This document shows, one piece after another, positions 43,044-51,809 of a stretch of DNA of 64,000 nt. The notes below the pieces were generated by a model. It worked only from the letters and a program-made list of their open reading frames with translations, did no database searches and was not told the origin of the DNA. The position numbers and the translations under genes are program-made. This DNA is from Guadua angustifolia (Eukaryota; Streptophyta; Magnoliopsida; Poales; Poaceae), in contig CM070506.1 of the NCBI GenBank assembly GCA_036346375.1, positions 1,240,001 through 1,304,000 on the forward strand, written 5' to 3'. The stretch's first letter is position 1, and each line of letters starts with the position of its first letter.

Positions 43044-44440
43044 TTAGACCAAGCTTACCTTGGTCGTAGTCGCGCTTCCGGTGACGGCGTCGTCAGCGTC
43101 TGCGCTCGCCATGCGGAAAAGCTTGTTGATGCTGAGCCTCGAGGTGATCTCCAAGTCTTCGGTAAGGCGCCGATCGCGGACGCCGAACTTGAAGGCTTTA
43201 ATTACGGCTTCGTCGGAGATGCTTGGAATCAGGTTCCTTGTGCGGATGAATCGCCGCACGAAATCACGCAGCGGCTCGTTCTTGCCCTGGATGACACGAT
43301 CCAGGTCCTTCTCCCTCCCCGGGCGCTCGTAACAACTCTGAAAGTTGGAGCGAAGGCGTTTCGATTTGGCGCCACGACCGAAGGAACCAGATACGGTTGA
43401 AAAGCCAAGTTCGCGCGGCACCGTCCAGGATGGTCGGGAGGTAATTGGCCATGACAAGCTCGTCACCCCCGGCCGCCAAGATAGCGGTCGAGTAGATAGA
43501 CAAGAATTCATCGGGGTTCTTGGTCCCGTCAAAACGCTCGATCAGCGCGGGCTTGAACCGAGCCAGCCACCTCTCGCGACGCAGCCGTCGAGTCGCCATG
43601 CAGCCATAGGCGGGACGGTCTTGCGCGGGTGTGATCATCACCGGCCAGGTCCTGCTGCTTGCCGGATTCAAGTCGAGGTCGCCTCGATGGTCCGACCTTC
43701 GGTGGGAGCGACCACGGTGCGACGCACGGAATCACCGGTAGGTAACGCAAGTGGTCTCGACCTCGCGACGCTCGGGCGGAACGTCTGGGAGAGGTCCATG
43801 AACTTGCCACGGCCGACTTCGGAGTTTGTGTGGCTTGGCTCGGGCCGGGCCCTGCTTGGTGCGGTGCCCGCAGGACGCCGGCGCGTCTGCGTCAAAGCCT
43901 CGTCCCGAGCCCGCTGCTCGGGGGCTAGCTCCTGCGCAGGAGGCGTCCGATGGGTGTGCGGGCGCAACAGCGCGACGTGTTGTCATCGCTTTTCTGGGAG
44001 CGGGTCCCCAAGTGCTGACTTTGGTGCTGCGGAGGGACGACCTCGGTCGTAGCCCGATCGAGCTCTTCGGCCAGGGCTCGGCCAATGAGCTCCGACCTCG
44101 CCCTATCGGGTCGGCCATGACTGGGCGATAAGCGGGCGCCTCCCGTGAGAGGAGCACAGGCGGCCCAGAAGGCGGCTTGGCCCTCTCGGGGCCTCCGTCG
44201 AAGGGCGGTTATGGCTTGGTTAATGGCGACATGCACCATCCCGTGGCGTCTTCGGGGTTCGCGGATCACGCCATCCGCATTTCCCTCCGTTTGACCGCCC
44301 GCCATCGTAACGTGATGCTCGAGTGGCGGGCAAAAGCAGCGAGGACACGGAGTCGGAGTCCGTGCCCAAATCCACGCTTGAGGAAAGTTTGTCAATTAAG
44401 TGCGCCATGCTCTTGGGTCCTTGAGGCAGTTCCTGCGAAA
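43044..44440 (-). pseudogene. gag: Tat gag
   Basis: Minus strand. The probable start region is 44395-43925 (DGVIREPRRRHGMVHVAINQ, several frames). The capsid-like Retrotrans_gag domain is at 43671-43044: KPALIERFDGTKNPDEFLSI, MANYLPTILDGAARTWLFN, ERPGREKDLDRVIQGKNEPL, FVRRFIRTRNLIPSISDEAV, KAFKFGVRDRRLTEDL. The protein would form the virus-like particle. Frame changes at about 43390 and upstream of 43670 break it. Sequence between 43043 and 42428 is the gag-protease linker, poorly conserved. Confidence 0.8.
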
Positions 44441-44452
44441 GAGCGAAGCAAT

Positions 44453-44475
44453 CGGGCCCCACGGTGGGCGCCAGC
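44453..44475 (-). promoter_or_regulatory. Tat primer binding site
   Basis: On the element strand GCTGGCGCCCACCGTGGGG directly follows the 5' LTR end. TGGCGCCCACCGTGGGG is the tRNA-complementary primer site typical of this group of gypsy elements in grasses. Confidence 0.75.
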
Positions 44476-45145
44476 TGTCGACGATCGGGATCGCCAACCA
44501 CAAGAAATGAGATGGGGGGTCGGTATGATGCGGGACCCGAGCTGCGCTTCGCTCGGACGGAGGAAAAGAGTAGACGCGGTGATGGTCGGAGCAAGACGAC
44601 AACGGGCGTGAGACCGAGATTTATACTGGTTCGAGCCCCTGTGGAGGTAATAGCTCTACTCGATGCGCCGCTTCCGCAGCTTTTCTTGGCTATTTCGAGT
44701 ACAAGGGTGTGTTCTGACTCAAGTTTAACGATGGCTATGTCTAAGCTCGAGCTATGGCGTGTTGTGTGTTGTCTTCGTGTCTCTAAAAGACTGCGCATCC
44801 TCGGCCTTTATACCTCCTCCAGACGCGAACGGACGGAGAGATTCCGGAAGTGGCCTTCATGCACGTTGAGGGTTGGCGAAGAACCACTCGAACTTGTTGC
44901 ACTTTGCTCCTACCCCACAACCCACGCCTTGGGCAACCGCTGGTCAAATGCTTGATCCGAAATCCAAGGGTGGACTACGGCCCCGAACAAGGGCCCGACC
45001 GAGCTCGAGGTCGAGCGGGGCCGTGTTTCGGTCCAAGGCTCTAGGTCGGCGCCAAGACGCACCAGTGTCGTGGCCGGGGGCCTCCCGTGCTTAGGGGATC
45101 AATTGACCGTGCACCGGCCGGTCAAGGGACGCCCAGCCCTCGTCA
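44476..45145 (-). repeat. Tat element 5' LTR
   Basis: Starts TGTCGACGATCGGGATCGCC and ends GCCCTCGTCA on the + strand. The element-strand TATA box is at 44807-44812, about 335 nt from the LTR start. Confidence 0.88.
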
Positions 45146-46437
45146 ATATCACTAGTATCCAACTCAATTCTAATTTTCCTAGTCAATTTCACTCACCAAA
45201 ACTTTCTCCTCTCTCTCAACCTCTACTTCACAGATCACTCGAGATGACATGATTAACGCAAGCCACATCACTCTATTAAGCATCCAACCAATTTCCACCG
45301 AATCACTTAATTCTATTCGACTGAACAGTTGGGGTTCTAAACTCAAATCCCCCAAGAACCAAGAAAACCCTGATTCACATCTTTCCTCATTGATTAACCT
45401 TTATAACCACATAACCATTATCAAGCCACAACATCGAACGAGTTAGCCCACTATACCATAGCTATCCCACGGGTCAATTAGCTTAAACCACGGAGCCACA
45501 CAAGGCTTTTCAATCCAACAAGTTTCTAACCAATTTCGAACATATTACTATTTCTAACCTTTTAACACCGGAATCCTCTAGAAACCAAAACACAACTCCT
45601 ATCTCTTCAATAAATGCCCTGGAAACAACAGGGTCAAAGCCATTCCTTACTATCAAAATGAATCGCCCAATCGGGCATAAATCCCAATTCCATCACAATA
45701 CACAATCATACCCTGCCTTCTTCATACATGTCTCGTGCATAGAGACAATCACTCGAAGAAAAGAGTCATAACGGAACCATTCACTTTCAACAATTAAATC
45801 AAAGAGCATAATCTTCTATTACACTCAACCATGAACCCACGTCCAAGCATTTTCCTGTCCCATACTAGAGAGCAAAGAAAAGCTCAATTTGCTTAACAAA
45901 ACTAACCACTTTCCTCAACTTGAAGTCAAAGCAATAAAATGTATTAATAATCCACACGATCCAACCACTGAGGACACCTCGAAACCATTTAATCCCATCA
46001 CCTAATTAAAACAAGTTCCTTATTCAAACTTGTTATTCCTTCGTCATCATAATCAACACTAGCCCTACCCAAACACCATATCCATTCCTCCACTCATAAC
46101 CGTGGGTTACCAAAACCAACATTAGAGTCCTTAACATCTAACAAATTAGGGTCAACTACCCTAACAAAGACAATCCTTCTATTAAACTTTTACGGGAAGA
46201 TCTTCAACCAACCCACAACTCACCCCGATTGCCACAAGATTTCTTCCTGGAAAACCCAACTAAAATGACAGGACTCAATCCTTGTCATTCAACAGAACTC
46301 CAAACCAATCTTCAACTCCAAAATTCCACGAAGGAAAGGAGTTACACAAATAAATTCACGGAAGGAAAGCGAATTGGCCGAATAACACTTTTTTCCTTTA
46401 AAGCCCCAAACCCTTAAATAACGCGACAACTCACAAA
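45146..46437 (-). mobile_element. LARD-family remnant, right part of internal region
   Basis: Continues 34115 after the Tat insertion (ATATC repeated). A/C-rich, non-coding, with AATTCCACGAAGGAAAGG motifs similar to the internal region of the complete LARD. It should end in a primer site and LTR but instead gives way to the foldback MITE at 46440; its 5' half is missing. Confidence 0.65.
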
Positions 46438-46439
46438 TA

Positions 46440-46731
46440 TGTGGTGCAAACCACCCTTCCGGTGAAAACAACGTGAAAACCACCCTTAAAAGTTTGAAAA
46501 ATTCTCAAAAAATTACCATATGTAAAGGAGGTGAGCTTCTACAATTCTGCAAAATAAAGATATGAAAAGACGCATTTTTTCATATCTTTCAAATGACAAT
46601 TGAGTTTCATCTTCAAATTTTGCAGATTATATAAGCTCATCTCTCCCACATATGGTAATTTTTGAGAATTTTTCAAAACTTTTACGGGTGATTTTCATGG
46701 AGTTTTCACTAGAAGGGTGGTTTGCACCACA
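46440..46731. mobile_element. Foldback MITE (292 bp)
   Basis: Terminal repeats TGTGGTGCAAACCACCCTTC and GAAGGGTGGTTTGCACCACA. Inverted similarity continues through the whole body (AATTACCATATGT versus ACATATGGTAATT, AGATATGAAA versus TTTCATATCT), so the transcript would form one long hairpin. Flanked by TA on both sides (46438-46439, 46732-46733). TIRs are not the Stowaway consensus, so the superfamily is uncertain. Confidence 0.75.
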
Positions 46732-47261
46732 TATGCCCCCTAAATAAAAATCATATGTGTAGATTTATCTTGAAAAGTACTTTCATCGTATGTGTTTAAT
46801 CATTTGATTGATTGCACCAGTATACATCTTTTATATAGCTTGAAAATCATATGTGTAGATTTATCTTGAAAATCATGTGTGTAGATTTAGACTATGTTTG
46901 AGTATTGGTTATCTATTTGCCGATTTGCTCTATGGTCACCAAACATGGTAATTGTACAAAAGTAAGATCTGAGGCTTAACATGTTTACGAAAAAGAGCAG
47001 ATGCTTGTGCAATTCTCTCTTTGCCCAATATGTGTTAAATAATCAATTTTTTATATGCTAATATTCTAGCGTAGTAAAACACAACAAATAACAAAGTTAT
47101 AATTTTCTATTCATCACCATATTTGCTAGTGTAATGAAAACATGGAGATTTATATTGTAATCTCGAAAACAACTGTAAAAAACACTATCATGTATCTATG
47201 CCATCGTTTGAATTCATAAGTATGTGTATGTGTGTTAATTTAAAATTTTTTATTGCTAGGA
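46732..47261. other. AT-rich spacer with a short direct repeat
   Basis: No ORF recognised. ATCATATGTGTAGATTTATC occurs at about 46750 and 46848, and a shorter form once more nearby. It lies upstream of the CLASSY-like fragment and might include its original promoter, but no motif supports this. Confidence 0.4.
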
Positions 47262-47790
47262 ATGGCCTCTAATCAGGGACAAGTGTCAGAGGGAGTTCGG
47301 CCCTCGAATATAGACGAAGTAGGAATGGGTAGCCCAACGTACTACCTGAACCTACAGGATATTGATATGGAGCAACCTGGCGCCACTGCCATGGACCAAA
47401 CTGACACCACTATCATGGCCCAAGCTGACGCCGCTAACATGGGCGAGGTAAAGTATTAGTACATTGTGATTCCCAAAATATTGTAGGGTCAGACATGTTC
47501 CCGCTCGAGAAAGAAGGATTTGAGTTCATATGGACAAAGTTGGCAGGGGATATTTCAATTGAACAGCTGAAGCATACTGTGAACACCGATGTTGCAGGTG
47601 GCTGTGTGATTTCTCATGCCCCAAGGATAGGGAAGACCCGACTTGCAATCACATTTGTTCACTTGCAATCACATTTGTTCAATCTTACCTTGAGCTTTTC
47701 CCACTATGTAGTTCGATGATAATTGCTCCTAGGGGGATGCTGGCTACATGGGAGCATGATTTTAAACTTGTCAGAATTTTCTTTTTTTGT
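47262..47790 (+). pseudogene. CLASSY-like SNF2 remodeller fragment
   Basis: 47262-47459 encodes an N-terminal piece (MASNQGQVSEGV) with small repeats (MDQTDTT, MAQADAA) that I do not recognise. 47495-47640 encodes the start of an SNF2 ATPase: PLEKEGFEFIWTKLAGDISI, GGCVISHAPRIGKTRLAITF. The next motif MIIAPRGMLATWEHDFK follows at 47717. CLASSY proteins recruit RNA polymerase IV for RNA-directed DNA methylation in plants. The P-loop has lost its first glycine (PRIGKT). A perfect 20-bp tandem duplication at 47641-47680 shifts the frame. Everything after the second helicase motif is gone. The gap between the two pieces (47460-47485) is too short for a normal plant intron. Confidence 0.65.
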
Positions 47791-47869
47791 AAGTCCTGAT
47801 ATGTATTGAATTTGAACCTACAATTTTATACATAGGTAGAGTAATCTATAAAGTACATCTACAAATTTT

Positions 47870-48693
47870 TTCAGAATTGTACGGCTTATCATCGCCATTG
47901 TCCGAGAACCGACAGTGATATAGATATATCACTGTCGGTTCTTGGTATGAGCCAGCAGAGATCAGTGCTCGAAAATTCGGTACTTGGCAGCGATATTGCG
48001 GCCGATATTGCGGTTGGCGGCTATAAACGCAATGAATTCAGCCCTTGGCGGCCTGTTTGGCGGTTGGACCAAAATTGCGGGCCTTGGCGATCCTTGGCGG
48101 GTGTGGCGGCTGGCACAAAATTATGAGAGAGACTATTTTAATCTACTGTTTACATGACCTGATGATCATAATTGAAAGATCACGTCGTCGCCCTCAAAAT
48201 AGGGTACACTAAATCACTAACATAGTACTTATTACTTAGTTTATTACTTGATTAATTGAATAGTATGTGTTCAAGTATTTTAGTTTAATATTCTACTTTA
48301 ATATTTGATGCCTTGCAATTTGCAAATAACTAGAAAAGAAAACTAAAAATTTTTATTCATAATAAAATCAATAATATATATATGAATTATATTAATTCTC
48401 GGCCGCTGAGGGCCAAAACGCCGAGACCCGCAATTGCACCGCAAATACGGCTTTGGCGCTTGGCAGTGCTTAATCGCTACAAATCCGCCGAGCGAACTCT
48501 TGAACACTGGCAAAGATATACATATATCACTACCGGTTGTACAATGAACGGGCAGTGATATCTATTATCACTGCCGGTTCCTGAGCCGGCAGTGATAATC
48601 CCGAGTATCACTGCCGACTAATCACTATCGGCTCCCATAACCGGCAGTAATGGCGTGGATGAGCCGGTAGTGATGACCTGTTCTGTAGTAGTG
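47870..48693. mobile_element. CACTA-derived fragment with right terminus, split by a hAT MITE
   Basis: The right end CTGTAGTAGTG (48683-48693) is the reverse of CACTACTACAG, the CACTA terminus. Inside are many inverted copies of ACCGGCAGTGAT and CACTGCCGGT (47905-47945, 48520-48670), typical subterminal repeats. The left terminus is not recognisable (about 47870). No coding sequence. Confidence 0.65.
47963..48509. mobile_element. hAT-type MITE (547 bp) nested in CACTA fragment
   Basis: Ends CAGTGCTCGAAAATTCGG (left) and GAACACTG (right; reversed CAGTGTTC). It is flanked by 8-bp GCAGAGAT (47955-47962) and GCAAAGAT (48510-48517), 7 of 8 identical, the size of a hAT target duplication. Subterminal GGCGG/GGCGA motifs recur. 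Non-coding. Confidence 0.72.
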
Positions 48694-48737
48694 ATTTTAG
48701 GTGTGGGACACAAATCTTCTAAAGAGTTGGGTATAAA

Positions 48738-49120
48738 CACTACACCATGACACCAAATTAGTGTCAGACATCAGTCAGCAATAATAAATAATTACCGACC
48801 AACTATCTGTCGCTAAAACTTGGTGACGGACTAAGCGTCGGCAATAATACTTTTAGGGTCGATGGTGCATTGGAAATTATTTTGATATGTAGGGACAAAC
48901 TATCTGTCGGCAATGATAAATTTTTCTATCAAGATATCATCGACAAAAGTCTATCTCGGCCAAAACTCATGTACAACGAAGGCGGCAAAAATAGGCGCGC
49001 GAATTATATTTTCTTATTTATTTATCTGATAATTCTTTTATATATATTATTTTTACTGTATATATTTTTTTTCTTTCTTTTTTTTCACCGGTCGGGCCGA
49101 CTCGTTTAGCCTGACCGACC
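48738..49120. mobile_element. Second CACTA terminus (left end fragment)
   Basis: CACTACACCATGACACC at 48738 is a typical grass CACTA end. Subterminal repeats of CTATCTGTCGGCAATGATAA and similar (48800-48930) follow. The opposite end is not identified, so this is a fragment or the start of a rearranged element. Confidence 0.55.
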
Positions 49121-50074
49121 GATGGCCAACAGGCCCGACCCAACCATCCCCCTTAACCTAACTCTATTGGTCTCTCTCTCTTCACTTGGCCTCCATTCCC
49201 TATTTCCAGCTGCCACCTCGCATCCTTCGCTCTCTCTCTCGCACTCATCTCCTCTTAGAGTGCATGCCGCTGCTCTCCTTCTTCTTGCACCGCTTTGCTT
49301 CTTTGGCCTTCCCAGACACGGCGCCCTCTGTCGCCTCCCCACAGTCGCAAGATGTGAGGCCCCCATTTTTTGATAATAAATATCAATAATGGTCAAAGGG
49401 GGTACTTGCCTAGCTCATTGATTTCAGTCGCGAAGTTAGAGTCGATTGCTGCAGGCTCTGGAACGTCGGAGTCTATGCGTAGATCGATGAAAATATAGCA
49501 AATAACAACTTTTAATAAGGACAAAAAGAAATCAGATAGAAAATTAAATAGAAATCTACTACAGAACAGGTGTGGTTTAGTTTTAAAGTTTGTTGATTGC
49601 ATATGCTTTATTACGAGTTCAAGATGCAAAAATTATTTGGATTGATAATGTCAAGAATGAATTTTTCCTAAGGTAAGTCATGTGCATCTGACGTTTTATC
49701 TCTAAGTGTTTTCTATATTAATTTAGAGGCAAGAATATAAAATATTTATCTCCTATTGTTTTCTCAGTTCATTTTCTTTATTTTGGCCGAGGTCAAGAGT
49801 CATATATCGTATTTCTCGATCAATTCATCTATCGCTAAACTTTTTACAGAAATTAGGCGGCAAAATATGTCCATGGGCACGCGCAAAATATTTCGCAGAC
49901 CGGCCTCGCCCTAGCAAGGTTAAACCAAGCTCACGCCTCAATCGCTCCCAAATCTCTCTCCTCTCGCTCAGCGCCGCTACACTCGTCGTCCCAAATCTGT
50001 CTCCTCTCGCTCATTAACGCCGCCACGCCCGGACGTCGCCGCCCTATCCCGCCGGCGTTGTCTCGAGGGCAACA
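49121..50074. other. Unassigned region
   Basis: No gene I can support. 49150-49330 is CT-rich and leader-like. The minus ORF 49629-49393 ends in a peptide of ordinary composition (DSDVPEPAAIDSNF) that I do not recognise. 49900-50070 is again CT- and GC-rich and would serve as leader for the fragment at 50075. Confidence 0.35.
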
Positions 50075-50380
50075 ATGGCATCATCCAGCGCCACGAGGAC
50101 TCAGAATAAAGCGAAATCCTTGGCGATCGAACTCGAGCCGAGCCAACCGTCCCGCCTCTCCCACCACAGTGCGCTTTCGCTGGTGGCGCGTTAAGCGTTG
50201 CTTGAGACTTCGCTCATGCGCGCCGCATCTGCTGCGGACAAGACGCACCGGAGGCGTTCAAGGGCGGCTGCGGCGGAGGGCGCGAGGAGGGACGAGCTTT
50301 CCATCGCCGACTTCTTCACGCGCGCCTCGCCTGGTGGCCGATGTCGAGGTGACCAAGCGCTGATGTGGGGAAGGGATTAG
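50075..50380 (+). pseudogene. Unidentified gene fragment, exon 1, with in-frame stop
   Basis: From ATG at 50075 (MASSSATRTQNKAKSLAIEL) the frame is open to a TAA at 50192-50194, then stays open in the same frame for 61 more codons (MRAASAADKTHRRRSRAAAA, DELSIADFFTRA). Codon use is GC-rich, as in many grass first exons. No family recognised. It may be a captured or decayed host exon. A donor-like AG|GTGACC lies at 50348. Confidence 0.4.
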
Positions 50381-50700
50381 CGATTGGGGTACGTGTGTGG
50401 CATTATGCATTGTGTGATATTTTGTTTGCTCTAGTAGGGTTTAATTTAGATGCGTTTTTGTGCTTCAATTCATTATATAAGTGTGCTGTTCTTCTTTCAA
50501 ATTGCGAATGTTTGCTAGAAACTAGCACGCGACATTCATCAATCGTGATCGTTCACCATATAATTCTCCCACGAATTGATGGTAGCATTTAGCTTTTTGT
50601 ACTTGCTGCATGTTCTTCTTGCCCTTTGTTGTATGTTCTTCCCCCTTTGTTATATGTTCTTCTCTGCTACTTCACCAATTCTCTTCATGTGCACTGCTAG

Positions 50701-50846
50701 AGCTGCCTTGCTATGAGATATGAAGCACTGGTTCTGCGAGATGCCAAATACTCCGATGACCTTGATCTGTGCGTGTCCCACGAGGAGTGGCTAACTTTTG
50801 CAAAGGACTCTCTTGACAATGGGTTTTACACTATTGCTTCCAAGGT
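50701..50846 (+). pseudogene. Unidentified gene fragment, possible exon 2
   Basis: Follows a T-rich tract and ACTGCTAG acceptor, and ends at TCCAAG|GTAATT. The frame encodes MRYEALVLRDAKYSDDLDLC and SHEEWLTFAKDSLDNGFYT, which reads like a conserved helical protein but is not recognised. A further stretch near 51065-51110 (RHAEFNVSVNGYQ) may be another exon. The large CACTA begins soon after. Confidence 0.35.
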
Positions 50847-51284
50847 AATTAGATTCAGTTGTGTTCGTGAAAGGTTGATAATATTCATCACTCTTCTACC
50901 ATACTTGAGAAATTTAGAACATAGGAATTGAAATTGGTTCATCACTCTTGTGCCATACTTGAGAAATTGCGATTGAAGGCTATGGTAAATTGATATTAAA
51001 TTAATTGAAATAGAAGGAATTTGTTCTATGTCTACCCTATTAAGTGATGCGTGATCTACTTTTCATTTTGAGGAATTCGTCATGCTGAATTTAATGTTTC
51101 TGTCAATGGCTATCAACTCTTGGTATGTTGATCATCGCATCACGCCACTCACTGAATTTGATCTTCATTCTCTCTGTGAAAAGAATATCGTCAAGACTCT
51201 TTAATGGCACATCTCCTTCATCTTCGAAGTGTTTGGTGATGTAGATATTCGATCATGATACAATGTATTTAATTTTTCAAGTGC
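50847..51284. other. Spacer before CACTA-2
   Basis: AT-rich, with the possible third exon piece at 51065-51110. Otherwise nothing recognised. Confidence 0.35.
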
Positions 51285-51309
51285 CACTCCTTGTGCTCTC
51301 CTCATGATG

Positions 51310-51550
51310 GATCGGGCATGCACAAGCGGTTGAAACCGCTTTGAAGCGGTTTAGAACCGCTTGTAAGGTAATCATGAGTGATACCCGTCGGGTATCAAGC
51401 GTTCCCTGAACCGCCTCTGGTTGGACATTTTCACAAGCGGTTGGTGTTACCAACCGCCAGGAGAGGCTCTCTCAAACGCGGTTGGTATTAAGAACCGCTT
51501 GTGGAGAGCTCTCTCCAAGCGGTTGTAGTTACCAACCGCTTGTGAAGAGG
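51310..51550. repeat. CACTA-2 left subterminal repeat cluster
   Basis: At least four inverted pairs of the type CAAGCGGTTGG..ACC..AACCGC(TTG), plus one pair GAAACCGCTTTGAAGCGGTTT. In En/Spm such arrays are binding sites for the TNPA protein. Confidence 0.8.
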
Positions 51551-51809
51551 CCGACAACCTGACGCTTTTGATTATATTTAATATAGAATATGTTTTTGGA
51601 GGGTTTTGATATAGATTTTGACAATGAAAATAAATAGATCTCTGAGGAGTTCTTTTGACACAATAATTAAATATATATTATTCATGCGTACTCATTCAAA
51701 TAATTACAGGAAAATATGAACTTAATAGACTAAAAATGAACAAGTTGATGAACACATGAAATAATAAGCCACTTTTTACAAGTTTCAAAGAATAAAGGGG
51801 AATCTTGAG

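Larger units (their letters stand above)
34116..45145 (-). mobile_element. Complete Ty3/gypsy Tat-lineage retrotransposon (11.0 kb), decayed
   Basis: LTRs of 669 bp (34116-34784) and 670 bp (44476-45145), with flanking ATATC duplications at 34111-34115 and 45146-45150. On the minus strand: primer site after the 5' LTR, gag, protease, RT, two RNase H-like regions and integrase. On the + strand between pol and the 3' LTR lies an additional gene, as known for Tat-lineage elements such as Grande and RIRE2. Many frameshifts and an altered RT active site show it is not autonomous. It interrupts the LARD-family remnant. Confidence 0.92.

Noticed and set aside
49122..49373. 83-codon ORF with Leu/Ser-rich, signal-peptide-like start
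   Set aside because: CT-rich leader-like DNA; the neighbouring frame is equally open and no homology is recognised.
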